The translations under genes were made by a program, and so were the position numbers. From Bacillus sp. S/N-304-OC-R1 (GTDB lineage Bacteria > Bacillota > Bacilli > Bacillales > Cytobacillaceae): 64,000 nucleotides of DNA. Shown here piece after piece: positions 9,359 to 19,149 of this stretch (within the stretch, counting starts at the first letter, position 1; the number at the start of each line of letters is the position of its first letter). Under the pieces are notes generated by a model. That model was not told the DNA's origin. It searched no databases and saw only the letters and a list, made by a program, of their open reading frames with translations. Where the stretch lies: NCBI RefSeq assembly GCF_019749375.1, contig NZ_JACWFE010000016.1:1-64000 (forward strand). Direction: 5' to 3'.

Positions 9359-9580
9359 TTATCGCCTTTGTGTAGTAATATTGCTAAAACAGCTTGGACA
9401 CCCATAATATTGATATATTGCTTTCTCTTTTTGTTTTACATTCTTTTCAATTTTTAGTTTTAAGAGTTCATTTCCTTCTCTCAAAGACTTAATTTCTTGA
9501 GAATATATATCAATTAATTCTGTTAATTTTAGGTTGAAATCATTCAAGATTTTCTCTTTTATAACATTGTTGTCTGTCAC
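9359..9580 (-). CDS. Small coiled-coil protein, unknown function
   Basis: This 73-residue protein is not recognised. Residues 8-55 are rich in heptad-spaced Leu/Ile with many Lys and Glu, predicting a single coiled coil; the end carries YYGCPSCFSN with a CxxC pair. The GTG start at 9580 has GAGGGG about 6 bases upstream, which supports translation. It lies upstream of the TOMM precursor on the same strand with a gap of about 250 bases, so a link to the cluster is possible but unproven. Confidence 0.5.
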   Translation of the reverse strand: MTDNNVIKEKILNDFNLKLTELIDIYSQEIKSLREGNELLKLKIEKNVKQKEKAIYQYYGCPSCFSNITTQRR

Positions 9581-9835
9581 ACTAATCCCCTCATTTATAA
9601 AACGAATAAAGATATTAGTATAATAATATATTTTTTTACATTTCCAACTGTAAATGGAGATACTCTTATTTTCTAAAGTCTGTAGCTTAAGCGTGTACAG
9701 TTGTATTAAAAAATAATGATGATATTCATTAACAGCTGCTGCAATGTCCTTCTTACTATTTTCAATTGCTTTGTCCTTAGTAAGAACCCCACTACAACTG
9801 TTGCAGCTGCTGAAAACAGGAACAGATACTATATA
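9581..9835. other. Intergenic region upstream of small coiled-coil gene
   Basis: I see no credible gene here. Short open frames on both strands lack ribosome binding sites. Confidence 0.5.
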
Positions 9836-9848
9836 AAAAAGGCTTCCG

Positions 9849-11091
<1,243 letters not shown>

Positions 11092-11154
11092 ATGTTGACA
11101 CCTTCCTAAACATATATTTATTTTACATGTTTATCACTATACTAATATAGAATA

Positions 11155-11181
11155 AAAAGATATATTTATAATGCATCTTTT
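11155..11181. promoter_or_regulatory. Candidate NsrR operator of hmp
   Basis: AAAAGAT-ATATTTATAATGC-ATCTTTT is a 27-base dyad with AT-rich centre, of the type bound by NO-sensing NsrR upstream of Bacillus hmp. It lies about 65-90 bases upstream of the hmp ATG, near where the -35 would fall, and the nsrR gene is adjacent. The site call is inference. Confidence 0.55.
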
Positions 11182-11244
11182 GGAAAGGTTGTCACATTTA
11201 TATGGGGATTTGTTCCAAAGGTGCTATAATGTAAAGGATCTCAG

Positions 11245-11465
11245 AAAATATAAGGTGAAACTTCATCAGTGGGGGTTTTTCGACAGAAAGGAATTGTTAG
11301 TGCCGACGTCTCTTTAGGAAATGCACCCTTAGTCGGCCCCATTCCCCACTGATTGTTAGTTGAACCAATCACGCTCAAAGCTCCACGTCCTGTGGCTTTC
11401 GCCTGACTAGGACATCCTGTCCGTCGTCGGGCCTTTACGGGGAGTTGCCCCCACTTATTCTCCAT
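11245..11465. repeat. Probable non-autonomous mobile element remnant
   Basis: This block of about 220 bases is GC-richer than its surroundings and bounded by AGTGGGGG (11268-11275) and its inverted copy CCCCCACT (11448-11455), with an inner CCCCACT at 11344-11350 and a GGACATCCTGTCC hairpin near 11410. It lacks a credible gene. It resembles palindrome-ended IS200/IS605-type debris in Bacillus genomes, but that assignment is a guess. Confidence 0.35.
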
Positions 11466-11533
11466 TGTTTATACTCGAATCCTTAAAGTGGAGGTCTTAC
11501 TGCCCGTTAATCTGCGATAAGGAGATATCACAA

Positions 11534-11968
11534 TTGCGGTTGACTAATTATAAGGATTACTCCTTGCGTGTGTTAATATATTTAGGTTTAAAAAAAGATG
11601 ACGAATTAGGTACGATTAAGGATATTGCAGGGTTTTACCATATATCAAAAAACCATCTAATGAAGATCACTCATGAGCTCGGCAAACTAGGCTATATTGA
11701 AACGATTCGCGGCCGTAACGGTGGTATTCGGCTTGCTAAGCATCCAAAAGACATCAACATCGGGGAAGTCGTTTCAAAAACAGAGGAAGACTTTCACATC
11801 GTTGATTGTTTCAGCCAAGGCGGAAACTATTGCGTGATTTCACCCACCTGTAAATTAAAGCACGTGCTATTCGAAGCCCTTCAAGCATTCATTAACGTTT
11901 TAAATGATTATACATTGGAGGACTTAATTGAAAATAAAGATGATATTTATCAGCTTTTACGTACTTAA
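11534..11968 (+). CDS. nsrR: NO-sensing Rrf2-family repressor NsrR
   Basis: This is a 144-residue iron-sulfur transcription factor that represses hmp and related genes until NO damages its cluster. The sequence LTNYKDYSLRVLIYLG, HISKNHLMKITHELGKLGYI and TIRGRNGGIRL matches B. subtilis NsrR as recalled. The three cluster cysteines are in DCFSQGGNYCVISPTC. I place the start at the TTG at 11534 because AAGGAG lies 8 bases upstream and known NsrR proteins begin there; the longer open frame upstream runs into unrelated sequence. It diverges from the broken hmp. Confidence 0.9.
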   Translation: MRLTNYKDYSLRVLIYLGLKKDDELGTIKDIAGFYHISKNHLMKITHELGKLGYIETIRGRNGGIRLAKHPKDINIGEVVSKTEEDFHIVDCFSQGGNYCVISPTCKLKHVLFEALQAFINVLNDYTLEDLIENKDDIYQLLRT

Positions 11969-12520
11969 ACATCATATTTGAAACCTCAAAAGCCGATTTC
12001 CAGAGGAAGGAAATCAGCGATCAGATTATAATATCTAACCTTGAATGCTATGAATTTTAGCATTCACAGTTTAAAAATACCCCTCTTGATTAAAGGTCAT
12101 CATTTAAAAATAAAAAGTTCAAAGGCAACTCCCATAAGGGCTAGTTGCCTACTCCCACCAACCCCTTGTTAAACTTTTGTCCCCACTACTTTAAGCACAT
12201 TACTTCACAATTTTTATCTCTCCCTTTAAATTTTGAGTTAAAGTTTTAATAGTTTTCTCACAAATAATTTCATTAATAGAATACAGAAATAAGAGATTTC
12301 AGCCTTTATTAATTTGGAACAAACATAATTAAAGACTAGTAAATCGGTTGCGCTTTCTTGGGGATTTAGTAACCCTGGGGTGAGAGGAAAGTCATCCTCC
12401 ATAGGCGTTACCGTTGCGTGCTCGACTATCGGTAGTTGGAAGCCAAGATTTAGATGGGATAAATCATTAGAAGTTGACACATACATCGACTTGCCACCGG
12501 GCCATTATAAGATTATTACA
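11969..12520. other. Intergenic region after nsrR, probable element debris
   Basis: About 550 bases without a convincing gene. It contains two hairpins (GATTTCC/GGAAATC near 11993-12013; GGCAACT/AGTTGCC near 12124-12150). A GC-richer block at about 12330-12510 is open on both strands (82-90 codons) but has no ribosome binding site or recognised motif. It may be mobile element debris. Confidence 0.45.
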
Positions 12521-12526
12521 AAACAA

Positions 12527-12554
12527 TTGAGGTCAGCCAAATCTGGGGCTGACC
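12527..12554 (-). terminator. Terminator of the lipoprotein peptidase gene
   Basis: GAGGTCAGCC and GGCTGACCTC form a perfect 10-bp stem with a short loop, 10 bases past the stop of the minus-strand gene; downstream on that strand is AATTGTTTTG. Confidence 0.75.
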
Positions 12555-12563
12555 TCGAGTACT

Positions 12564-13793
12564 TTATTTTAAATAAAAATCCTTATAGGCAGCGGAAAGT
12601 TCCTTGGTTGATCCATAAATCTTTTCTAGTGCTTCCACTGTTCTTTTATTAAGTATATCTAACTTATGTTCAGACCTTTTATCAATATAATCAAATTTCG
12701 AAAGGTAGTTTAACATCTCTAAATATTTATCTAATCCATAGGTTAAGACAAGATAATTTGAAATGAGAGACCCATCACGATATAAAGAAAACGCAGCTTC
12801 TACATCTAAATAGTCAATTTTTCCAAGTTCTTCGATTGATAATACACTTTTTGATATTTCAATCGCTTTCTTCGCTTTTTCCTCCACTACCGTTTGATCG
12901 AAATGAATCGCTCCAGCCTTATCCCGTTGTACTCTATTTTGTAAATAAGTAGCAAATCCCTCTTGAAGGTACAAAGAAGCGTTATCATTTGAAAGATCAC
13001 TTAACATCTTGTGTGTAAGTTCATGTGCTAATATGGAAAAAACAGAAGAAATAGGCTGTTGCTCGGTTGAAATTTTTAATGATTCTCCCGTTTCATTCCA
13101 ACCTGAAAGCTGCATAAATGGCACTGTGGCCGATGCCTCATCATCTGAGGAATAAATCTTTATCGAGATCGGGTTTGGTTTCCAGTGGAAATTATCAGAA
13201 TAAAAAACAACGATATCTTTTGCATCAGTAAGCATTGTCTCGGCAGCTTCCGTTTGATTTCCTGTATAGTAAACAGTAATGTTGTTGGACTTATCTGATA
13301 TTGTTTTAAACGGTACATCATTGAGCAGCCAAGCATCGCCATCTTTGATACATTCATATGTAACAGCATTCGTTTTACTTCCGTTTATTTGATCGTCCAT
13401 TTGTACGGAGAATACCACTGTTCCCTTGGAATCATTTTCTTGTTGAAAACTGTTGAATGAAATGGAAATTTTAAAACCGTGATCTTTTTTGTAAATGACC
13501 TCGTCGATCCATCTTTGTTGTTCCTTAAAAAACACTTCGTTTTTCATATTTTGGAATTTCATAAAATCTGTTTGATTATTTTCCTCAACTGCTTTCACCA
13601 AGTTTTCAAAAGTCCATTCAGGTGTTCCTTTTTGTGCCTTAATGACAATTTCAACCTCTTTCTTTGGTATCTCTTTATTTACTACCTTTTTCTCTGATAC
13701 CTCTTTTTTAATTTCCGTATTCGTTTTTGTACTACAACCAATAAGTAAACTACCAAGTAAGAAAAACATTAGAATCAAAGTATGTTTCTTCAA
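12564..13793 (-). CDS. Lipoprotein zinc metallopeptidase (gluzincin-like), unknown substrate
   Basis: This is a 409-residue exported protein. The N-terminus MKKHTLILMFFLLGSLLIGC is a lipoprotein signal with lipobox LIGC, so it should be anchored outside the membrane. A Lys/Glu-rich linker follows, then an NTF2-like segment (WTFENLVKAVEENNQTDFMKF). The peptidase domain carries HELTH (two zinc ligands and the catalytic Glu) and LQEGFATYL, where the Glu is the likely third ligand, a gluzincin arrangement. Function is unknown; cell-envelope protein cleavage is inference. It is monocistronic with its own terminator. Confidence 0.75.
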   Translation of the reverse strand: MKKHTLILMFFLLGSLLIGCSTKTNTEIKKEVSEKKVVNKEIPKKEVEIVIKAQKGTPEWTFENLVKAVEENNQTDFMKFQNMKNEVFFKEQQRWIDEVIYKKDHGFKISISFNSFQQENDSKGTVVFSVQMDDQINGSKTNAVTYECIKDGDAWLLNDVPFKTISDKSNNITVYYTGNQTEAAETMLTDAKDIVVFYSDNFHWKPNPISIKIYSSDDEASATVPFMQLSGWNETGESLKISTEQQPISSVFSILAHELTHKMLSDLSNDNASLYLQEGFATYLQNRVQRDKAGAIHFDQTVVEEKAKKAIEISKSVLSIEELGKIDYLDVEAAFSLYRDGSLISNYLVLTYGLDKYLEMLNYLSKFDYIDKRSEHKLDILNKRTVEALEKIYGSTKELSAAYKDFYLK

Positions 13794-14376
13794 ATAAAGT
13801 TCCTCCCATATGTAAAAGATAAAATATCGCCATCCAATAAATAACTTGTTACACCCATGGGGGATCTAGCTAATTTTAGATGGAATCATAAAGCTTTCTC
13901 CCTCTTTTGTCGTGAAATCCTTATACAGTTTTAGACGAATAATTTCTAGGAAAAGGTTACAATACTTACCTCTTTTTTAAAAAAAGGTAATAACCCGAAC
14001 GGAAAATGTGTGTAAAATATATAAAATAGTAAATGTTAAAGAGCTTATTTATAAACTGGATTGCTGCTGGAGTAAGTGGCTTTCTTCGAAATTCAATCAT
14101 TTTCCGCAAAAATGACTTTTACGCAAAACTAATTGATAAGACTATGTTCATTAATTTCCGCGTAAAAGTTTGACCCCGGGGATCAAAAAATCCCCGGAGC
14201 ATTAGTCCGAGGGAGCATAAAACACACTTCAATTTTCAATAATTACTCAAAAACCCGAACGTTTCTGGGGGCAAGCTCCATATTCTGCAACATAAATGAA
14301 AGCACAAATCCTCGGGATTTAGAAGCTGTATTTGTAAATAATATAAATGTTACACAATCTATTAAGGAGGACTCCT
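13794..14376. other. Intergenic region, no gene seen
   Basis: This 580-base AT-rich stretch shows only a GC-rich dyad CCGGGGA...TCCCCGG near 14175-14200 (no T-run) and a pair of TTTCCGC(G/A)-containing segments near 14100-14165. No open frame with a ribosome binding site was found. Confidence 0.5.
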
Positions 14377-14541
14377 ATGCAACCGAATCAACAGGCTAAA
14401 AAAAAACGTAGGTACTGGTTCCCCTATGGGATTGGATTTTCTGGAACGGATGCACAAAAAGTAAAACAAGAAATTAGAAAAGATGTTAGCAAAGGACAAG
14501 GTGCAATGACTTCCCGTGAAGCTGGGGCAATGCGCGACTAA
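14377..14541 (+). CDS. Small basic protein, unknown function
   Basis: This 54-residue protein begins MQPNQQAKKKRRYWFPYGIG and ends AMTSREAGAMRD. AAGGAGG lies 6 bases before the ATG at 14377, so translation is very likely; an earlier in-frame ATG at 14347 has no such site. It is Lys/Arg-rich with an amphipathic middle (DAQKVKQEIRKDVSKGQG), without signal peptide or membrane segment. I do not recognise a named family. Sequence style and size would suit a spore-associated small protein, which is only a guess. Confidence 0.7.
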   Translation: MQPNQQAKKKRRYWFPYGIGFSGTDAQKVKQEIRKDVSKGQGAMTSREAGAMRD

Positions 14542-14712
14542 CCACTCGAAATGATTAGTTTTAGGAAACTCTGGGTGTATCTCTGATAAATTGACTTTTG
14601 ATACACCCCAGATTTGTTTAAAAGATCTAATTTTGCTTGCCTTGTTAAGAGCTAATCATAAACATTTTAGTTCAAGACGTGATTAAAAATGTTAAATTCA
14701 TATTTCCTTCAA

Positions 14713-15972
14713 TTATGTCGATGTATTTTCAGAAGAATGATCATTTCTAAACTGCTTAGGAGTTAAGCTTGTGTATTTTTTAAAGACTTTTATAAAATAA
14801 CTTTGATCGTTGAAGTTTAGCCACGTACTGATGTCTGAAATCGGATAATTTGTTAGTGCCAACAACTTTTTTGCTTCGTCTACTCGTTGCCGTTGAATAT
14901 ATTCACTTACAGGAATACCGACTTCTTTTTTAAAAAGGAATGACAAGTAATTAGGACTTAATCGACATAGCTCAGCAAGTTGTTCAAGTGTAATGTCGCC
15001 ATATAGATGGTTGTAAATATAATGTATACAGGCAGTTATCGGTGAAGAATATTTTTCATTATTTAATTGGTGTACACGATGGGTATAATCACTTATGGCT
15101 TCTTCCGTTAATTTCAATATTGCTTTTAAGCTCCCTAATTCCTCGATCTGTTGAATGTAGAAATCACTTAGCGTAAAGGCCGTTTCTTCGTTTAATCCGC
15201 CTTCAATAGCAGCTCTGCAAACAAGGGCAATTCCCGTTATCATTAAGTTTTTTTCACTTCTCAAGCGATTCCGTCTCGACAATAATCCTAATTCTGCCTC
15301 ACCCACAATTGAGTAATCGAATATTTCCATTAATTTATCGGTACGGCCGTTTTTGACATAATCAAGCAGAACTCGTTCATAGGAAAGATTGGAATGAAAA
15401 ATAAAATTCCTTCTCCCTTTTGAAAGCTCAAGTTCCAGCTTTTCTGATTCAATTATTTCGAGGTCTAACCCTTTATTGTTTTCTATGACATACGTTTGAT
15501 CTAATGTTTTATGGTAAATTAAATAATACACTAATAGACTAATCTCTAAGAGTTTTTGATTATCAATAATCGCTACGGCTTGATAGTATTCAATGAGATT
15601 TATTTTATTGACGTTTCCTTTAAAAGCTTCCATTACCTTGGTAATATTTTCATCGGATATTTCGGATTCGAGGACAGGCCCTACAATAATCGCACCTAAA
15701 AAATGGCTCGATTTTTTAAGATTAACAAAGAAAAAGTTTAAATTTGAATTTGAAAAAAAGATCGGAAACTCTATTGGATCATCTTCATAAGTATATACAC
15801 TTATCTGCTCCTTGAACGGGATATAATAGGGATTACTCCGTAGCTCACTTCTTGAAAACTCGTATTCGAACTCGCCAAATCCATTGACATAAAAAACAGG
15901 TATTCCATGAACTTCCGAAATTAGCTGGCAAATATATTGTAGATCCTCTGTTGATATCTCCATCTGTTTCAT
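14713..15972 (-). CDS. AraC-family regulator with N-terminal sensory domain
   Basis: This is a 419-residue transcription factor. The C-terminal 100 residues form the double helix-turn-helix of AraC proteins: GDITLEQLAELCRLSPNYLS, then YPISDISTWLNFNDQSYFIK and the closing SLTPKQFRN. The N-terminal part (ICQLISEVHGIPVFYVNGFG, FLGAIIVGPV) looks like a ligand-sensing domain of the type in YtdP/YesN-like regulators; the ligand is unknown. It is divergent from the SDR gene at 16117, which it may control (inference). The start is the ATG at 15972; a second ATG lies one codon downstream of the next residue. Confidence 0.85.
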   Translation of the reverse strand: MKQMEISTEDLQYICQLISEVHGIPVFYVNGFGEFEYEFSRSELRSNPYYIPFKEQISVYTYEDDPIEFPIFFSNSNLNFFFVNLKKSSHFLGAIIVGPVLESEISDENITKVMEAFKGNVNKINLIEYYQAVAIIDNQKLLEISLLVYYLIYHKTLDQTYVIENNKGLDLEIIESEKLELELSKGRRNFIFHSNLSYERVLLDYVKNGRTDKLMEIFDYSIVGEAELGLLSRRNRLRSEKNLMITGIALVCRAAIEGGLNEETAFTLSDFYIQQIEELGSLKAILKLTEEAISDYTHRVHQLNNEKYSSPITACIHYIYNHLYGDITLEQLAELCRLSPNYLSFLFKKEVGIPVSEYIQRQRVDEAKKLLALTNYPISDISTWLNFNDQSYFIKVFKKYTSLTPKQFRNDHSSENTST

Positions 15973-16116
15973 CTACTCCATCCGTTTTTACAATCGGTTT
16001 CATTGTTTATTTTTACATTAAAAAAATACTATTATCCGTAAGATACTACAATAATTCATTCTTAATCAGCAATAAAATAGTTAATGTAAGAAATCTTAAA
16101 CAAAGGGGAAATGGAC

Positions 16117-16875
16117 ATGGAATTAGCAAATAAAATTGCCGTTATCACTGGTGCAGGAAGTGGCATTGGAAGAGCAAGCAGTTTGAAACTTGCTAGTAAC
16201 GGAGCAACTGTTGTCTTAGTAGATTTTAATAAAGAAACAGGTGAAGAAACATTAAAGCTTGTGAAAGAACACGGCGGAGAAGGAATCTTCGTTCAAGCCG
16301 ATGTATCGAAAAGTGAAGATGTGCAAAACTATGTGAATACAGCCGTCGAAACATATGGACGTATTGATATTTTCTTTAATAATGCAGGTATTATCCAAAA
16401 GTTCGCTCCATTCACAACGGTTGAAGAATCCGAATATGAACGTATTATGGACATCAATGTGAAAGGTGTCTTCCTTGGATTGAAATATGTGTTAAAAGTG
16501 ATGGAGAACCAAGGAAGCGGTTCAATCATTAACACTGCTTCAACTGCAGGAATTCGTCCTGAACATAGTGTAGCTGTATATTCCGCAAGTAAACATGCCG
16601 TTATTGGTTTAACTAAGGGTGCTGCATTAGAATATGCGAAAAAAGGAATTCGTATTAATGCCCTTTGCCCAGGCGGTGTTCAAACAGCGTTAACAGCTAG
16701 TGTCACTGAACAGTTTGAAAAAGGTGGTTACTTCCCAGATGAGGTTTCAAATATGAGAATGGGCCGTTATGCTGATCCAAACGAGCTTGCTGAAATGGTT
16801 GTTTTCTTAGCATCTGACAAAGCAAGCTATATGACCGGTTCCATTGCACTTGTAGATGGTGGCTTAACTCTATAA
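16117..16875 (+). CDS. Short-chain dehydrogenase/reductase (classical SDR)
   Basis: This 252-residue NAD(P)-dependent oxidoreductase has an unknown substrate. The cofactor motif is TGAGSGIG, followed by an Asp ending the second strand (VLVDF), which favours NAD(H). NNAG, the catalytic Ser of NTASTAG, the Tyr-Lys pair YSASK and the C-terminal MTGSIALVDGG are all present. The ATG at 16117 is 8 bases from AGGGG; the ATG at 16111 is too close. A terminator follows. The divergent AraC-type regulator suggests induction by a specific compound. Confidence 0.88.
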   Translation: MELANKIAVITGAGSGIGRASSLKLASNGATVVLVDFNKETGEETLKLVKEHGGEGIFVQADVSKSEDVQNYVNTAVETYGRIDIFFNNAGIIQKFAPFTTVEESEYERIMDINVKGVFLGLKYVLKVMENQGSGSIINTASTAGIRPEHSVAVYSASKHAVIGLTKGAALEYAKKGIRINALCPGGVQTALTASVTEQFEKGGYFPDEVSNMRMGRYADPNELAEMVVFLASDKASYMTGSIALVDGGLTL

Positions 16876-16910
16876 GCTATTAAATGATCAAGCGATTATA
16901 CAGACTTCCT

Positions 16911-16950
16911 AACCCTCGTTGACTCCCATATGAGTTATCGAGGGTTTTGT
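16911..16950 (+). terminator. Terminator of the SDR gene
   Basis: AACCCTCG pairs with CGAGGGTT, with an inner ACTC/GAGT stem, followed by TTTG, 35 bases past the stop. Confidence 0.8.
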
Positions 16951-17100
16951 GTAATATTAGGCATGAGGTACTAGACTCTCTTTTAAGCCATTCTTAACAA
17001 ATTCCTTTCTATTTTCTCGAACAAGCATACTAAATTGGGTGTTCTAAGTTTTTCTCCTATCCATTTACCCTTGCCCATTGCTTTTGTATCAGAAATTTCC

Positions 17101-17320
17101 GGATTTATCAGCGACTTTCTGATTATATCGGCGCTTTTCCGATTATATCGGCGGCTTTCTCGATATATCGGCGGCTTTCCTATTATATCAGCGACTTTCC
17201 GAATTTATCAGCGACTTTCTAATTATATCAGCGACGTTCCTATTATATCGGCGACTTTCTGATTATATCGGCTACTTCCAGATTATATCGGCTACTTCTA
17301 GATTATATCAGCGACTTTCC
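17101..17320. repeat. Eleven tandem 20-bp units, consensus GATTATATCRGCGACTTTCY
   Basis: Reading from 17101, each successive 20 bases is a variant of the same unit with no indels: 11 copies end to end. Variation is concentrated at R (G/A), in GAC/TAC/GGC, and at the last base. The array lies in a 577-base gene-free stretch between the SDR terminator and a convergent HxlR gene. A degenerate relative of the same family occurs at 58885-59065. Confidence 0.92.
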
Positions 17321-17452
17321 AATTATTTTTGCTGGAATCACAAACTTTTTCCCTACTTTTGAGAGTAATTCATTGCCAATCCCAATAATAGCTTCATATG
17401 CAAGCATACAAAAAATCCCACTTATTTATGTCTGAATGCGAATCGATACTAA

Positions 17453-17812
17453 TTATTTATTATTCACTTCAATTGTTTCACGATTTTTCATATTTTTTCC
17501 CCAGTTCGCAAGGGTTTTAAGTGATGGTATCAAATCTTCACCATGATCCGTCAAGGAATACTCTACTCTAGGTGGAATTTCCATAAATTGCTCACGATTG
17601 ATTATACCATCTAATTCCAATTCCTTTAGTGACTGGGTAAGCATCATATTAGTAATTCCGTCAATACTGCGCTTTAATTCGTTATATCTCATCGTTCCAT
17701 TTTTGCTTAACGCCCAAATAATCGGTAATCTCCACTTTCCACCGATCATGTTTAAAGCATATGTTAAGGGGCAGTCATCATATCGATTTTTATACCATTT
17801 TTGTTCATTCAT
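17453..17812 (-). CDS. HxlR-family winged-helix regulator
   Basis: This 119-residue MarR-like DNA-binding protein has the family opening CPLTYALNMIGGKWRLPIIW, with the conserved Cys that can sense oxidants or electrophiles, followed by MRYNELKRSIDGITNMMLTQ and the wing PPRVEYSLTDHGEDL. It likely controls neighbouring or distant stress genes; no operator was identified. The start is the ATG at 17812. Confidence 0.9.
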   Translation of the reverse strand: MNEQKWYKNRYDDCPLTYALNMIGGKWRLPIIWALSKNGTMRYNELKRSIDGITNMMLTQSLKELELDGIINREQFMEIPPRVEYSLTDHGEDLIPSLKTLANWGKNMKNRETIEVNNK

Positions 17813-17947
17813 TCAATCACTCCAATACTCAGTTTTTCCTTCCCTAAACAGAAAATATTGCATACTTGTTAATATCATTGTAACTGATATAATCATTTCA
17901 AATCTGGTTAAATAACCATATTTTTCATTTTTTAAGAAAGGGTGATT

Positions 17948-18484
17948 ATGATGAGTATTACATATGAAGTTATTTCTGATGATCGCATTTTTTGTATTAA
18001 GGATTTATGCAATGAATTAATGACCTATCAAAAATCTAAATCATTTATTCGTCCAGAGCTGTTCGATAACATGAGTTTTGAAACTAGACTCATTCCTTCT
18101 TTCAAGAACGCAAAAAATAATTATATCGTTATAGCTAAGGATGGACATGAAATTGTAGGGTATGTGTACAGCAATATTTCTCCAAAGGAAGTATATTCAA
18201 ATGAATTTGCTACCTTTTTTGATATGGATTCTGTAAAAAATGACGATGTTGGGTGTCTTTCTCAGTTTTATATTAAAGAGGGATATCGTAATATGGGGAT
18301 CGGTTCTGCTTTATTCAATATGTCTATAGAGTGGCTACATTCCTTTAAGTCCATTACTGATTTGTTTATTTATGTTTCAAACGGGAACGATCATGCACTG
18401 ACATTCTATCAAAATAAAGGCTTCAACATTAGTCACCAAATACTTGACGGATTTATCACCGTGTTAAGGAATACTCAAAAATGA
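17948..18484 (+). CDS. GNAT-family N-acetyltransferase
   Basis: This acetyl-CoA-dependent transferase of about 178 residues has an unknown acceptor. The acetyl-CoA-binding motif A is visible as YIKEGYRNMGIGSALFNMSI, and the C-terminal strand has DHALTFYQNKGF. AAAGGG precedes a GTG and two ATG codons in the same frame (17942, 17948, 17951); 17948 is chosen for spacing. It stands alone between a divergent HxlR gene and a convergent cdd. Confidence 0.82.
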   Translation: MMSITYEVISDDRIFCIKDLCNELMTYQKSKSFIRPELFDNMSFETRLIPSFKNAKNNYIVIAKDGHEIVGYVYSNISPKEVYSNEFATFFDMDSVKNDDVGCLSQFYIKEGYRNMGIGSALFNMSIEWLHSFKSITDLFIYVSNGNDHALTFYQNKGFNISHQILDGFITVLRNTQK

Positions 18485-18600
18485 GGCAGTAAGTTATATA
18501 AGAGATAAATGAAAAACTATAAAGAGAACTGGATAACGGTTCCTAGGTTTAAATGAATTTTATCGACTAGCCACTTTTTATATAATTCTTAACACCACTA

Positions 18601-18648
18601 CAATTAGGGAAAAGGTGAGAACCAATCGTTCCTGTTTTTCCCTAATTG
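18601..18648. terminator. Bidirectional terminator between GNAT and cdd
   Basis: CAATTAGGGAAAA and TTTTCCCTAATTG form a 13-bp perfect stem around a 22-base loop between two convergent genes. The A/T-rich stem base can serve either strand. Confidence 0.65.
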
Positions 18649-18673
18649 ATACTTCTTCTATTAAAAGAAGACA

Positions 18674-19072
18674 TTACATATCTAAATCTGTGAAAGCAAA
18701 AGGTAATAAATCCTTTAAAGTCAATTCTAATATCTCTTTCTTCTCATTAGTCAAATAAACTGGCATGTCTGGTAAACAGAATTCTGCCAGAACCTGTCTG
18801 CAAATACTACAAGGCGGAAGGAAATCTACGGTATCACCTGCTACAGCTATAGCTTGGAAATCTCCTTTTTTATATCCATTTGATACTGCGGTGAAAATAG
18901 CCGTTCTCTCTGCACAATTTGTTGCACCTAATGAAACATTTTCCACGTTTACTCCATTAATAACAGTGCCATCTTTTAGTAATAATGCTACTCCCACTGG
19001 AAATTTCGAATAAGGGACATAAGCCCTTTCCTTCATCCCACGTGCACTTTCCATTAATTGTTCTTTATTCAT
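18674..19072 (-). CDS. cdd: Cytidine deaminase
   Basis: This enzyme deaminates cytidine/deoxycytidine to uridine in pyrimidine salvage. The sequence has the substrate motif VPYSKFPVGVALL, the zinc/catalytic motif TNCAERTA (Cys ligand and catalytic Glu) and the second zinc pair PPCSICRQVL. Length of about 132 residues is standard for the homotetrameric form. The ATG at 19072 is preferred: AGGAAGG lies 10 bases upstream, whereas the ATG at 19081 is only one base from it. It is not in its frequent era-recO neighbourhood here. Confidence 0.93.
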   Translation of the reverse strand: MNKEQLMESARGMKERAYVPYSKFPVGVALLLKDGTVINGVNVENVSLGATNCAERTAIFTAVSNGYKKGDFQAIAVAGDTVDFLPPCSICRQVLAEFCLPDMPVYLTNEKKEILELTLKDLLPFAFTDLDM

Positions 19073-19149
19073 ATTATACATTCCTTCCTATGAATATTGT
19101 GTTTTCCCAAGTTTCTTTTACTAATAACACTAGGTGCTTATCCATGGAA

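Larger units (their letters stand above)
11092..11533. other. hmp-nsrR divergent intergenic region
   Basis: This region contains the hmp promoter area with an NsrR-like dyad (11155-11181) and an inserted-looking GC-richer block (about 11245-11465), bordered by AGTGGGGG and CCCCCACT. Confidence 0.6.

Noticed and set aside
11241-11465. 74-codon open frame between hmp and nsrR
   Set aside because: No ribosome binding site and composition of an element remnant; it is kept only as a repeat.
12238-12652. Open frames of 82-90 codons on both strands
   Set aside because: No start context or recognised domain; the plus-strand frame runs through the terminator and into the peptidase gene.
17101-17320. 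CRISPR array or coding repeat protein
   Set aside because: The 20-bp units are contiguous without spacers, and a 20-bp unit is not a multiple of three, so a repeat protein frame is not maintained.
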